Positions 1 to 11,900 of a stretch of 64,000 nt of DNA are shown here, piece by piece. The number at the start of each line of letters is the position of its first letter. The first letter of the stretch is position 1. The stretch spans positions 1,736 through 65,735 of the forward strand of contig NW_020170583.1 in the NCBI RefSeq assembly GCF_000524195.1, read 5' to 3'. The notes under the pieces are model-generated. The model was not told where the DNA came from, did not search any database, and saw nothing but the letters and a program-made list of their open reading frames with translations. The position numbers were made by a program, and so were the translations under genes. Origin of the DNA: Echinococcus granulosus. Taxonomy: Eukaryota > Platyhelminthes > Cestoda > Cyclophyllidea > Taeniidae.

Positions 1-284
1 ATGCTTAATGCGTTCATATGGTTTTGTTTATGTAGATGCATCAGTTCAATTTCGTGTTTTGTACAGACGGACTTTTTTCATTTCTTCTTCTTTTTTGTAT
101 ATACGGCTTAAAAGTTATTTGCATCCTTCTATATTCGTGATACACTGCTTTTATCTGTATATGTGGAAAACTGCGAGTGCTCGATCAGGCTCGTGTACAG
201 TTTGGAATGGCAAGTAACGGACGAAGGTGTATGGTTCCGGCAAATTCGTGCATAACCGGTGCATGGAGAGGTTCGTTTTCGTAG
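1..284. other. Upstream flank of RNF10, no assignable exon
   Basis: No convincing coding exon joins in phase to the RNF10 exon that opens at 285. Short open stretches near 195-281 end in a stop that coincides with the AG at 283-284. The stretch is T-rich and ends in a pyrimidine-leaning acceptor (ttttcgtag). It could be the end of an intron, a 5' UTR, or the outron of a trans-spliced transcript. Confidence 0.4.
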
Positions 285-293
285 TGTGCTCCT

Positions 294-3169
294 ATGAAAG
301 CTTTAGGGATTGTGGACGAACCCCACTATTTTTTCACAGAGGCTAATCCCTTCCGTCGCTCATCTGGAAGAGAGAACTATCTGCGCTTCCTCAATAGCAA
401 TGTGGAATATAGCTTCGAACGGGGGAATTTATTTAGGGCGGAAGCTTTTACTAAGGCTGTGAGCAGTGCCAAGGAGATCAATTATGTTGCAGCGAACTGC
501 CAACTGCTGATAACTCCTCTGGACGAAAGTGGAGAAATCTGTCGGAATCCGGATGTGCAAGTGCCATGGTCAGATGTTTTAATGGTGAGGTGTTACCAAA
601 CGGAGGAGTCTGTGTGTCCCATATGCTTGGATGCGCCAGTTTTACCACGTATGGGACCATGCGGACACGTCTACTGTTATCTTTGTGTCAGTTGTTATAT
701 TGCTTTTGAGAACGATACCTCCTGCAAACAATGCGCTGTTTGTGGGGTTCAGTTAAGAACCAATGATTTGAGAAGGTTGGTTGGTTAACTTGTCACTCTC
801 ACTTCCCTCCTGTTCAGGGTTCGTATTTTCCCGTCTCGTGTTCCAAAGGTCGGCGATATGGTTCGGTTGGAACTTATGCGTCGCCGCAAGAGGTCCATTT
901 TCCCGACGGTCGCGAGTGAAATGCAAGGAGATTGGAGAAGCGGCGGTCGTGAGGCTGACGTTGCCGCGAGATTTTTATCCCGCTTGGCAGTGGCAAAACG
1001 GGAAGATATAAGTGAGCTTGTAGATGGGGATATAGCCACAATGGAGGCCATTCTGGCAGAAGGCCAATCGGAGGAGGTAGATGAACAAAGGTTCCTCATT
1101 GCAAAGAGAATTTTGCGTAAACTTAAGGCAGAAAAGAAGGTCATGGAAGATGTCATGATCTCCACAAGCGATGAGGCTTCGTCTGTCCCAGAAGACACTA
1201 CAGCTGAGGACTACTTCTTTTACTACCAAGGTTTGGTGATCATTGATTTGTTTCATTTCCACTTACTGCAGAAGTCAGTGGCCATGACGTCTACCTTCAC
1301 AGCATGAACTGGCGATGTCTTGTGGAAGATTTTGGTGTCTCTAACTTACCCCAAGAAATTAGGGGCAAGGTTGTCGAAGTTGAGACTTACACCATGAGTT
1401 CGGTAGGTGTTAAGTGTGCTAGGAGCATGCGATAGTTTATTGAAGCATTCATATGAGTGTTTTCCGTTTGACTCTATTAGACATTGCGCAGTCGGTATCG
1501 CCATCTGAGACACCTGCCTTTGGGGCGTACGTTTCGTCTGATAGAGATTGAATTCGAGAGTCCGATTATCAGTGCAGAGACCCTTCTTCTGGTGTCAGAC
1601 ATACTTGCCATGCGACAGCGCCGAAGAGAGCAAAAAGAAGCTCGTGAAAGGAGTCTAACGCGCGCCAAAGAGGAAGCTGAAGACCTGCTTCTGTCAGTGC
1701 GTAAGTATGGACTTGTATTGCTCCAGAACCTGGTCTTTATGTTTCTTATTTAGTGAATTTATATGTGCACAGAATAGTCAGTTGACTTTAATGATCGACA
1801 TCTGGAGTGACTGACATGGTTTTTGTGATTAGCAATTGCCGGATTTGGTAGTTCCTTTGCGGCAGTGTGACAACCACAAATACGGTGTATGATGGGAACC
1901 ACTCCTCCATGTGCTGTGTTTGTTCGAGGTCACACACTGACACTCCACAAATTAGCGTCGCATTTGTTACTGTAGCTTAGTTATCCATGTAAGTTGTACT
2001 GGGTGAGGTGTTAATTATGTAGGGGGAGAGAGGCGCGGCATTCCTGTTGCATTTTATTTGCTGCAGTCTTCTGATTTGCGTTAGGTGTGATGCAGGTGGG
2101 ATGCTTGGTGTGGTGTGCGATCTGAAAGATTTGCTCGTGACTCTTCACGTCTTAAATGAAGTGACTAAGACATGGTGCACTGTGACATTTGGAATGTGGG
2201 TGATTGAGGTGAGATGAAACATTGTAGCTGCTGAATCGCGACCGTTCATTCGTACGTCGTGGACACAAGTGGTTCCCACAGACGAGGACTTTGTTCCTCT
2301 GGACGTTGCCATGGCGGAGGTGTTGTCGTCAAGTCGATGTCACTCAAGTCCTGTTCTGCCATCACTACTGCCATCTTTCATCTCCTCGGCTGGTGTAAGT
2401 TGCTTGATTGGTTGTCACTGAGTGTTGATTGCACTTGATTAGTGTAGTTAGTGCAGCATGTGAAAAGGGGGATTATGATCTTCGTCTCAATTGAATCTTA
2501 GGTGTCCCTGAACAGTAAGTGTAATGTAGATGGTAGTTTGAATGTGACCGATTTCGTACTTGGTCACTTTGTAGTCAAGGAAGTAGTCGACTAAAATCTT
2601 GTGTCTGTTTAGTGTCACCTTTGTGATGGTTGTGTTTCACTGCAATTATCTTTAGACTGTGCGGTGTCATTGCACAGAGTAAGGAAAGTGGTTGGGATGA
2701 GTGGCGATGGTGGTGTGTTATAGTAAGTTGGATTGATGTTTGTGTGTGGACAAAAAGATGTAGTTGGCAATTTGGCCATTATGTAGCTGTACAAATACGT
2801 GTGTAATATTCGTATTTTAATTGAAATTACTTAAATTAGCTATCATCTGGGACTGTGGTGGCTAGTGGCGCCTGCGTTGACGGAATGGAATCCCCTGAAA
2901 AGGTGAAAACGACCTCCTCTTGGCTCGATGTAGCCTCCAGAGGTCAGGGCGTTGGAAGTGGTACCATCACTGCTGCTGCTGCCACCACCTCTAATGCCAC
3001 TGCTGCTGCCAACTGCTCTGTGTGGTCCTTGTCACAGGCCTCATCATGCACAGCAGATTCCTCTGTGTTTGGCCATGACTCGTCTAGCGCCGTCCCTGCG
3101 AATGCACAAGAAGCGGTGTCTGTATCGAGGTCGAGACGGAAGAAGGGTCGTGCGAAGCACGCCGAGTAG
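294..3169 (+). CDS. RNF10: RNF10-type RING-finger E3 ubiquitin ligase, six exons, 580 aa
   Basis: Exons 294-775, 818-1230, 1272-1402, 1481-1700, 2228-2394 and 2840-3169 join in phase to 581 codons including the stop. A C3HC4 RING lies at residues 108-151 (CPIC at 108-111, CGH at 123-125, C128, C131, CAVC at 147-150). It is preceded by the RNF10-specific AANCQ segment. Further RNF10 landmarks are FFYYQ (about 294-298), YLHSMNWRCLV just after it, and RYRHLRHLPL (about 346-355) leading into a basic helix. The C-terminus is Ser/Ala/Thr-rich and ends in a basic RSRRKKGRAKH stretch. The family mono-ubiquitinates 40S proteins uS3 and uS5 on stalled initiating ribosomes; that role is inferred from orthology. 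Introns 1 and 2 are only 42 and 41 nt. Human RNF10 is longer at the N-terminus, so an upstream exon may lie outside the window. Otherwise the AG at 283-284 accepts a spliced leader and translation starts at 294. Confidence 0.9.
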
Positions 3170-4401
3170 CTGGCTAACTCGGTGTCATTGGGGCGTATCT
3201 CTGTCGTCGAGAAGTGTTGGACGTTGAGATGTTCACTACCCAGTACTCGCTTGCCATCGTCTTTACCCGATTGTACGATTGTTAGTCAGTCAGTCTGTTT
3301 GCCTGTATGGCTGGCTGGCTGACTGGCTGCCTGTGTGTCCGCGCCCTTCGATCCTTTTGTGATGAGAGTGACTGAATGCCATGAAGTTGAATGCATTTCC
3401 GATGCCGCCTACTTTGGTATTTGCCATACCTCTTGACCTTCCGCATCTCCCACTGTACGTTGAGTCAATTGATTTGAGCGCAAGCACGTCTTCCCAAAAC
3501 GAGTTTGCCCCATCTATCGGAAGTGGCCTCTAGGTGTTTTGGAATGCCCTTCAGAGAGATGTACTACTGGATTTAATCCCAAGTTCTTTCTCGCTTGCCT
3601 TCTCGAAGACACCGATTGCGATGGAAGCGCCTTCTGACCTCCAGCTTGGATGCAGCAGTCACTGCAAATGTGATGTTTATAATGGAGTTGATTGGTGGCT
3701 ATTTGGAAGGCATTACGTGTGAAAGAAGAAGGGTATGTATTTGGTGTTTGATTGTCTTTGCTCAACTGTGAGGTGTGGTAACGGTGGATGGTGGGTGGTT
3801 CGACGTCAGAGAGGTTCCTCGTGCCCATGGTGGTGGGAATGTGGTTGCTGATTGTGGTAGGTCAGTGTCATGGGTGGATGTATTGAGGGATGGGAGGTGA
3901 GGTAGATGTGAAGGGAATTGCATGAAGGCAGTGAAGGCTGTCCGGGTTACGTGAGGTGCGGACGTAGTGGATGGCGAAGTTGAAGTTTGTTGCCTCGTTG
4001 TACGTGTGAAGTGTGCGATTGTGGACACAGATTGGGTCGTGCAGTACTGGATTCTTTGGGCGTGGACGCAATGCCCTCTATCTGTGTGATTGATGAGGAG
4101 GAAATTTGTGGATCTGGTTTTGGAGGACAAACAAGTATCTGGGTGCCTCGTTGACCGTTGGCATGCATGCGTGAGGATTGCGAACTGGGAGGAAGGCAAG
4201 GTGATGCGGATGGTTTACTCGTGGGGTCGCCATTGTGCCTGCATTATATGGTGGAAGTCGTCAGTGTGGAAGAGTATTTGTTGTGAGTGCAGAGAAGAGG
4301 TGGTGTGGATGCAAGTGAGATGGAAGTGGAGGACGAGATGGAGGGCGAAGTGGAAGAAGTGCCTGTGAAATTGAAGGTGCGTGGGTGAGCAGAACATCTG
4401 T
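3170..4401. other. RNF10 3' flank, G/T-rich intergenic sequence
   Basis: No gene is seen. From about 3740 to 4400 the + strand is strongly G/T-rich (repeated tgtgg, ggtgg and gtgga words), which opens long frames on the C-rich complement without any recognisable protein. No canonical AATAAA was noticed in the first kilobase after the RNF10 stop, so the transcript end is not placed. Confidence 0.5.
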
Positions 4402-4865
4402 CGAAATCATGGCTTGGTTGTCAGCTTTCTCGACTTAGCCTTTGGATTCTTGAGTCAGGACTGAGACAGCAAGGTTTTTCACGAGACATCGGCAGTTTGT
4501 GCTATGAAGGTAGGCGTCATGGTCACTCACTATTGCCGTTTGGTGGAAGTGAAACGTGCGAAAAAATCACAGAATCTTGGTGGTAAAGAAGTAGTCCGCA
4601 GCCGTAGTATAGTCCGATTTGGGCAGCGCCATTGCACTGGTGGAAATCGTGACTCCTCTCACGACCTTATATCCGTTTCTCACCATGCGCATCATTCTCT
4701 TTTTGATGGAAAGCCTTTGACCGTCTGCTCGTCTGACTGGTTTTCTGCTAGAACTGCCTTCATTGCGTCGATGTCCGCAACTGCAAGGAAATCTATGCCT
4801 TCTCGTTTGGTCATATTGAGGGGGATGAAAGCTGTGAGGCAATGTGAGTGAGAGTGACAATTTGT
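4402..4865 (-). pseudogene. Inverted, broken genomic copy of RNF10 exons 2-3
   Basis: Read on the - strand, about 4865-4576 resembles the second half of RNF10 exon 2. A KREG-ID-L motif, an AVLAENQSDEQ stretch and TAADYFF align with KREDI-EL, AILAEGQSEEV and TAEDYFF of the live gene. About 4530-4402 resembles exon 3: HDAYLHSTNCRCLV against HDVYLHSMNWRCLV. A sequence of intron-2 length sits between the two blocks at the same place, but its donor GT is lost, so this is a DNA-level duplication and not a retrocopy. Frameshifts disrupt the exon-2 part, and an in-frame TAA (4435-4437) interrupts the exon-3 part. Similarity may continue more weakly to about 5150. RING, exon 4 and later counterparts were not seen. 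It lies head-on to RNF10 and about 3 kb from the corresponding exons. By eye, identity is roughly two-thirds. Confidence 0.8.
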
Positions 4866-7800
4866 TTGTCTGACTGACTGAACAACTGCCTCTACTCATG
4901 ACTTGGTAATTAAACGGCATAAGCAGCGACTGGAGGTGACGAGGCGATGGATGTGTTTGCATCGTGAGTAGTGCCTTGCGCATGGTGGGGGTGAGAGATG
5001 AGATGGTTGGTTTATGGCATGAGACGTCCTCGTGACGAGGTGTCTTCAGTCTCGAGGGATGCTCCATTTGAAGGATGGCAGGTGTTGTACTACCGAGGTC
5101 AATTCATGGGTCATGCCGTCTGCCACCGAAGCACGGATCGCAGATGACGCATGTGAGTTGGTGGCATCTCGAACTCCGTGTCAATACAGCAGAGGAAAGG
5201 TTGTAGTATGTGAGAACTACAATGTGTACTTGGTGTGTGTGGTTGTTGGAGCTGCGTGTCTGCTCCGGTGGTTCGTCAGGTTAGTCATGGGACTACACTG
5301 ACTGGAGGAGCAAGAATGTCCTGCTGGTGGTGTAATCGTCGACATTCATCAGTCAGTGTTGTGTGCACGTGATAGTGTCTTGTTAGTGAAAATTCGAGGA
5401 CTTCTAATGTACTTGCTGTGGAGCAACTCCGTCGAGTAGTTGGTCCTGGCCTGATCTACGATTATCCACGCGCGACTAGTACGTGGTTGCATCATTTCGT
5501 GCAATCCATGTTCTGCCTCCCCAAACCATTCACGTGTTTGTAACAGCAGACGTCGCATGATACAATTGTGATGGTCATTCACGAGATGCTCCATTTCAGC
5601 CATCTCTAGTCATTACTTGTGATTGGCTCTTCTTTGAAGTGTGTGTTCGTCAGAGACGTGACCACTGTGCCACTCATCACCACAATGGCAAGGCCGTCAT
5701 CCTAGTCGAAGCAGCTTGGTCTTGCAGACTCTGCAGCAGCCCTTTTTAGGCTACCGTCAGCATAATTAAATATGATTGTACTGACGAGGATATTGTGAGT
5801 CTTGGGTGATTCTTCCCTCCTTCCGTTTACCGGATATCTGCTTCACGCACACACAAGGCGTTGTCGGCAAACAGCGCATCGCCAAGTCTACTGAAGTGCG
5901 TATTTGCACAAAACCTAAGTCGGTATCTTCCGACATATTAATTTGGCAACTCACATCGCCGCGTTGACACATTTGTCAGTTGACTCCCAGCCGCGTTGTG
6001 TTAGATCATGATAAATATTCCTAAGGTGCGTCAGGTACCTCATCCGCCTGACACTGTCAGGCTTAACAAATCGTGTATTGTCACACCTAGATGAGCTCTG
6101 ACAAGCGCGAGAACGTCCAGCTGTACGTGTGATTTGAGGATGCTTAGCCACTATGATAAGAATGGATCCATTCCTGCGAATATCTGTTCTTAGACATTCG
6201 GTGGTACAGAATCACTCGCCAGTCTCCAGCACGGCCAGCGATCGTGACCATTGGAGGTGCAGCTTACCTCACGTTCTGTGCTCGTGCCCCATGTCAAGAA
6301 TCACGTGCTTTCTTTTGAGAAAATTCTACAAAGTGGCAAACTTCCCACTGATCTTCCCATGATTCACGTTGAACTTAATGTTTCTTTCAGTCCTCATTAG
6401 ATGCTATGCATTACTTTTCTTCTAGCTAGGCGTCAATTACATTGTCAATCTCAGGAAAGCGTCTTTAATAATCGCTTTCTTGTTTTTACTGCCTTCTACT
6501 CACGGGTTTTTCGCCTAACCTCTGGATTACTTTTTTGCCTAGTAAGGAATCCAAATTTTGATGATGTGAAATAGGAGAGGCGCCATTGTTTACAGTTCCG
6601 TTTTATTTCCTACCCTACATCCACAAGTGACTGGCTCAGTTCTTTTTCTCCTTACTAGACAAATAGGTGAAGCGCATGTTTGCTTAGTAGTTTTTGGTGT
6701 TCTGTGTTGTCGGCGTCGATGGCATGAATGAAGTAGAAGTAGAGGTCGTCCAAGTTAATGGGCAGCCTCAAAGTTGAAAAGACTGGGTTAAGGACATCTT
6801 CTTCTTTGAGGTGTTGGCAGCAATGCGCCAATTTCACGTTTACCTCTGTGTTATGCCAGAAATTTGTTCCAAACCATGGCGCTGTGGCTTACTCTTGACA
6901 GCAATATCTTCATCTTTAGACCAAAATGAAACTATCTCCACTCCAACTTTCTCGAAATATGCTTTTCTAAGTTTAGTTGTTTGAATAATCTTGCCCCCCC
7001 GTTGAGTTCTCCCCTTTAACAATAATAATGTGGAGGTGACCTCTACTATCTGCTGACGATCACGGCGGGGTCAGACTTACGCAAAATGATTTGATGAACA
7101 GTCTGGACCTGTAGTATATCCTCTTATCCCATGCGTAATCACATTATCATCCCCGGATTTCGTTTCCCGAAGCCTTATATCTTGAATACTCCGACAGGAA
7201 AGTTTACCTTTTCTTGATTGTACAGCCACATGGAAGAGCATACTCGATCTAGAGGAACCGGCGACAAAGTAAATGATACCACGAATGGTGGTTAAAAGTG
7301 CGACTTAATTCGTTCGTGAAACAGCTTGACAATGGAATGAGAGAGGAGGTGGGAAAGGTGGGACACCTTCATATTGCTGTTTAAGTATTTATTTTGCTGT
7401 GTGATTCGCTAACAGCCAGAAATGGTCTACCTGAGCTTCGTGCCCAACACGAAGACCTGGGGGTCTGCTACAATAAACCGAAATGGAGCATATTGTGACT
7501 TACTTGGAAAAAAGACTATCCCATCCACGTTTTTAGGAGTCGAGTAGCACCAAGTGTGATGATTAGGTGGCATTAAAATAAAAAGTAAGTAGCAGGGAGA
7601 ACTGAATACCGCTTTTTATCTTCATGAAGATACTCTTAATCTCGAAGTCTATTAAATGACTCTGGTGTGAGGCAAGTGTACCCGCGACCATCAATTAGCA
7701 TTTGAAATGTGGGAGTTAAAGATCATCTTCCAGCCTGTCTTTTCTTTAGAAGAAGAAGAGGACGATTCCAATCATGCATTGTTGTGGCTCTTTAGAATTA

Positions 7801-8871
7801 TATTCAATTTTCCATGGGTACTAATGGCCATTCATGGCGGTCAGAATACGTTAGTTGTTGAGTCGTATAGATCACAAGACGAAAATTGGAGATTGAACAG
7901 GCCGTGAACTTGCTTGTTCACACACTTTTCGATAAGTAGCGCCATTTGCAGCCTTATATGTGTGATCAATTAATGCAACAATGCTGTCACAAAAGCCGGG
8001 ACTGCTATTGGCAAAGGGGATCATTCGGTGAAGGATGTGAGAGGAGGTTTGGTGTTCTACTCTGTGCATTTGTTACTTAATCATAAGTGGGTGTTGAGCT
8101 TGTAGCAGTTTTGAGAAGTAAATGAGGCTTCACTAATGCCGCCGCCGTAATCCTACGCAGCTTGAGTTACTCACAGTCCACGCCTTCCTTTGTGACTTAG
8201 TACGGTTTGTTAAGATTAGATGTTCTATTCAAATCGGTCCCAGATAGAGCTGACATCACCGCAACCCACTGAGGGCTTCCATGTGGTTTCCTGGCTCTGT
8301 ATATTTTTGAGCCATAGTAAATATTGTTCTGGTATTAAGAGCATTGTAAAATTAGATCGAACTCGCACAGGAGGGGAGGAATTTTGTCCTTTCGGGGAGA
8401 GGTAGGCAAAAGTTACCCCACAAAATTTGCAAGATTTCACTTTCAAGGCGCAAATAGTGCAGAATAATACTTGTTTCTACTTTTGTAGCATCTATTGAGG
8501 AAACTCAAGTGACTACGTAGCATAAGATGCAGTGAATTTTGGTAATATGGTTGTAAACCAAACGCATCTATATATTTCCTCCAAATTATAAGGGCTGGTG
8601 TTTAAGGTTGATTGTAACTTTCGTGCCTTTTCTCTTAGAAATCGTGCCACTTTACAGCTGAATAAAGGTATTTAAAAGCACATACTCTTTGTCTGATATC
8701 TCTAGTCTGCTGCAAACTATAAGTAAATGTATCTACTAACGCACTACAACACGTGCTTGCGAAAAGTAATAAAAGTAAGATTTGCTAGTTACAAACACAA
8801 AAACTTTTAAGGGGTTTAAACAGGGGTACATCATCAACAGTAATTCATGTCGCGCATATTTAGCCTTTTAG
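4866..8871. other. Intergenic region between the RNF10 copy and APPBP2
   Basis: Four kilobases with no recognisable gene. All frames are short and no set of frames forms a spliced model with good sites. Weak similarity of the RNF10 copy may reach about 5150. The final bases before 8872 form a T-rich acceptor (gccttttag) that opens the first APPBP2 exon. I see no RNA gene or mobile-element signature here. Confidence 0.5.
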
Positions 8872-8901
8872 GACCGCCTAACTCAGAAGACGATACTCTG
8901 G

Positions 8902-11900
8902 ATGGGTGAATTGAACTCTCCTCTTTTGGATCTGTATTCCTTATCAATATGCGATCTGGAGGACGAAAATCCTTTGTTTCAAAATATCAATGAATCGTTT
9001 TTGCACCTGAAAAAGTTGCTGGCGTTCAATTCTGTGGATGATCTGCGAACATTTTTTCGGTCTGAGGACTTTGGGACTGTTGAAGATGTTTCCACATTCT
9101 GCGGTCGAATCAACTGCTGTCCAGTTTCACAAAGGCTGTTTAAACGTTTTATGAAACGTGGTCCCTCACTTCAATGCATCAGTGCGTTTTATTTGTCACT
9201 AAACGAGGAGATACCTGGTGGTCTGGAAAATATATTGAAACTGCCGGATAACTTAGCTCTAATGGTTTTATCCGTAGGTTTGCCTTTCACGTATGTCTAA
9301 ATTCCAGAACTTTTTTGTTTTTTGGTCTCCCATGGTGTATTATGGTTTTCTACGCCACGAAGGTGCTCTCGAAAGTGTTAACGTTGTCCATGATTTCCTT
9401 GCGGATTTACGCGTATTTGAGGCCTTATACGAATCGATCAGGTAAGTCATTTATTTTTCTTTTAATGAGTTATATTTAGGGACGAACAGCAGTTTATCTA
9501 CTCATGGATGCAACACACACTGATCTGTGAGTAACTGATGAAACATTTGAAGCCATCTACAGCTTTGAATTTATGTTCGCAGTTATTTAATTAAACCATA
9601 CTCTTCTGTGATTTTAGCTGATAGCGATGAAGATCCACCTTGGCAACAGCACTCAATATCTGATCGAATGGTTGAAAATGTTCAAGACGCTCTACGAATC
9701 TGCTCCAAGGAGTTTCTCTCATTTCTCTCCACTGTCAAACTTTGTGTGAAAGTAAGCAAATTTTTCTACGATGCCTCAGAATTTGTCCACGCGTTTCGCG
9801 CCTCCTACGCTACCTTCAAGTCCGTCCATGCTTTTTCTCTCGCCAATTCGGATCTCGAAGCTACTAGCATTCGTTGGGAGTATGAGACTCTCTGCGTGTA
9901 GGTTTCATTTCATTTACAGCGCATTGGATGTGCTTTTTGAAAGCTGTGCGTCAAAGATAGATGTCGCTAGGTACCCAGTTTTCCTAATAACAATGAATAT
10001 CCTCAGACAACTTCTCTAGTGTGCTACTAATACCTAAGCGCATAACTTCACCTTCGTTGTTTTAGTATGCTGCAATCAATGAATGCCTACGCCATGTATC
10101 TGGATCCGGATCACCGGGATATTCTCTACAAGATAGCACCACAGGTCCTTCTGCGGGTAAATCGGTTAGGATTAAGTGTTGCCTCAGACAGCGCTACTGA
10201 GGCGCAGCTGCTGACTTCGCTTCCACGAGGCGACAACAACTCGGGCTTTCGGCGTGGCCTTTCAACCCTCTCATTTTCACCAGGAACAATGGCGAGGATC
10301 ATCTACCATGCACCTGACCCCTCGGCTGGCGATTCCCCCTCTGCATCCTGTTCGGTGAGTCTATTAGCTGGATTTGTGTGGCCTTAATTTTATTTCGGAG
10401 GACGTACTTGTTCTTCATTACGCAAATTCTAGTAATGGTGGTAACAGGAGTAGTAGGCTATGTTAGAAGTAGTTATTCCTGAATTATTTTTGCTAGCATA
10501 CTTTTTGTTTCTAATTACAGGACATGGTTTCTGTTACTTTTCACCCTTTCCATCCCTCTTTCATTCGCATCATTTTTTCGGACAAATTAGACGGCGCTCG
10601 CGATCTACAAGTTTCTCTTAGTAAATTACGGGTAGTAACATTAGTGAAAGGAGGCCCTCCATTAGTGGTTCGCTGAGACGTCATTCCATACCTCTATCAT
10701 TTCGCTGCCGTCAGGTTAGATTTGTTTTGCAATTGCCTTTTAGCGTTGGAGAATATGGCCATTTTACTAAACTAACTTGATCAGAGGTCTTGTGGTTTTC
10801 ATTGCTCTAAAATTAAAAGTAGCTCCAACTGAACTTTTGTGTTAGCACCCCACAGGCCTGAATGACAAGGTCAGAGCTGTTTTGTGACGTCATGTGCCTC
10901 AGTTCCGTGAACCTGTCTTCCTTTGGCATACTTTCTTATCATTTCCTCCATTCCAACTCTGTGTAGTTACCGTTGGGCGCGTTATTTTGCTGTGTCCTCG
11001 ATATCTTCAAGCCTGGTTTTCGAATAGCGTGTTTCAGGTTTTTGAAGGAGTATATTGTGTGTTTGAATACATCCTGATTCGATCATTTCTTCTCTTACAT
11101 TTGCCTCCTTTTGAGAGACTCACGCATCTAGCTCTTTCACTTCTAGTGATTCAACTAAATAAGAACTGGCTAATTCGTTACTTCTACTTTTTTGCGTGCC
11201 TATCCAAATTAATGATATCAGTGCCTGGATAACTTTACCACTTAACGCTTCAACATGCCTGGAAAGGATGGAAATTTATTCTTTGAAGGTGAAAAGACTT
11301 TTCTTGATGCTATTTTTAGCAGCAAAAGTGCCTTTTCCGTGATTTTTAATCCCTTGTTCATAAATTTGTGAACACTCTCCTTCCGTTATGATGACTTTTC
11401 TGCATAATCTTGTGGTAAGTAGCTAGATTTTGTCTTATTATTACATACTTTCTCACCGGTTTTTCAACGGTAAACTAAACTATTTTTGGTATTTTCAATA
11501 CCCCATTTGTACTGTTAGCTACATTAGAAGACTATTCTCAGTCTGCTAAGTTAGCTGCCAAGGCGATAGTTTTAATTATTGTGGTCAATTACTGTGAGCA
11601 AGACAAGATTTTGCAGTCACTACGAGGCCCGTGCACGAGTGGGAAGCCTGGATGGCATTTATTTTCTTACCATCACCTTCTGCTGAATACTCTTAATCCT
11701 GTTCTTCTTCACACCCCCTAGTTAATGCGTGTATCCCGTAGCAATCAGCATTTACTATGTACCTGTCTGTCTCCTGCCTTTCCTTTCTATAGTTCCGTCA
11801 TTTTTTGTATGGTGTTTACCTGTTATCAAATCACACTCCCAGTATCCCGAGAGGAAAGATTTGTCAAAAGTCGTCATATCTTCTTATCCATCAAGTATTT

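Noticed and set aside
3762..4199. 145-codon minus-strand frame rich in Thr, Ser and His
   Set aside because: It is explained by the G/T-rich bias of the + strand, which removes stops from the complement.
4567..5067. 166-codon minus-strand open frame
   Set aside because: Only its last part follows the RNF10 frame. The rest is an out-of-frame reading of the RNF10 copy, so it is not an independent gene.
9752..9779. 28-nt intron in APPBP2 exon 4
   Set aside because: It preserves phase, but the resulting peptide is poor. The 40-nt intron at 9880-9919 gives a better match to the TPR region.
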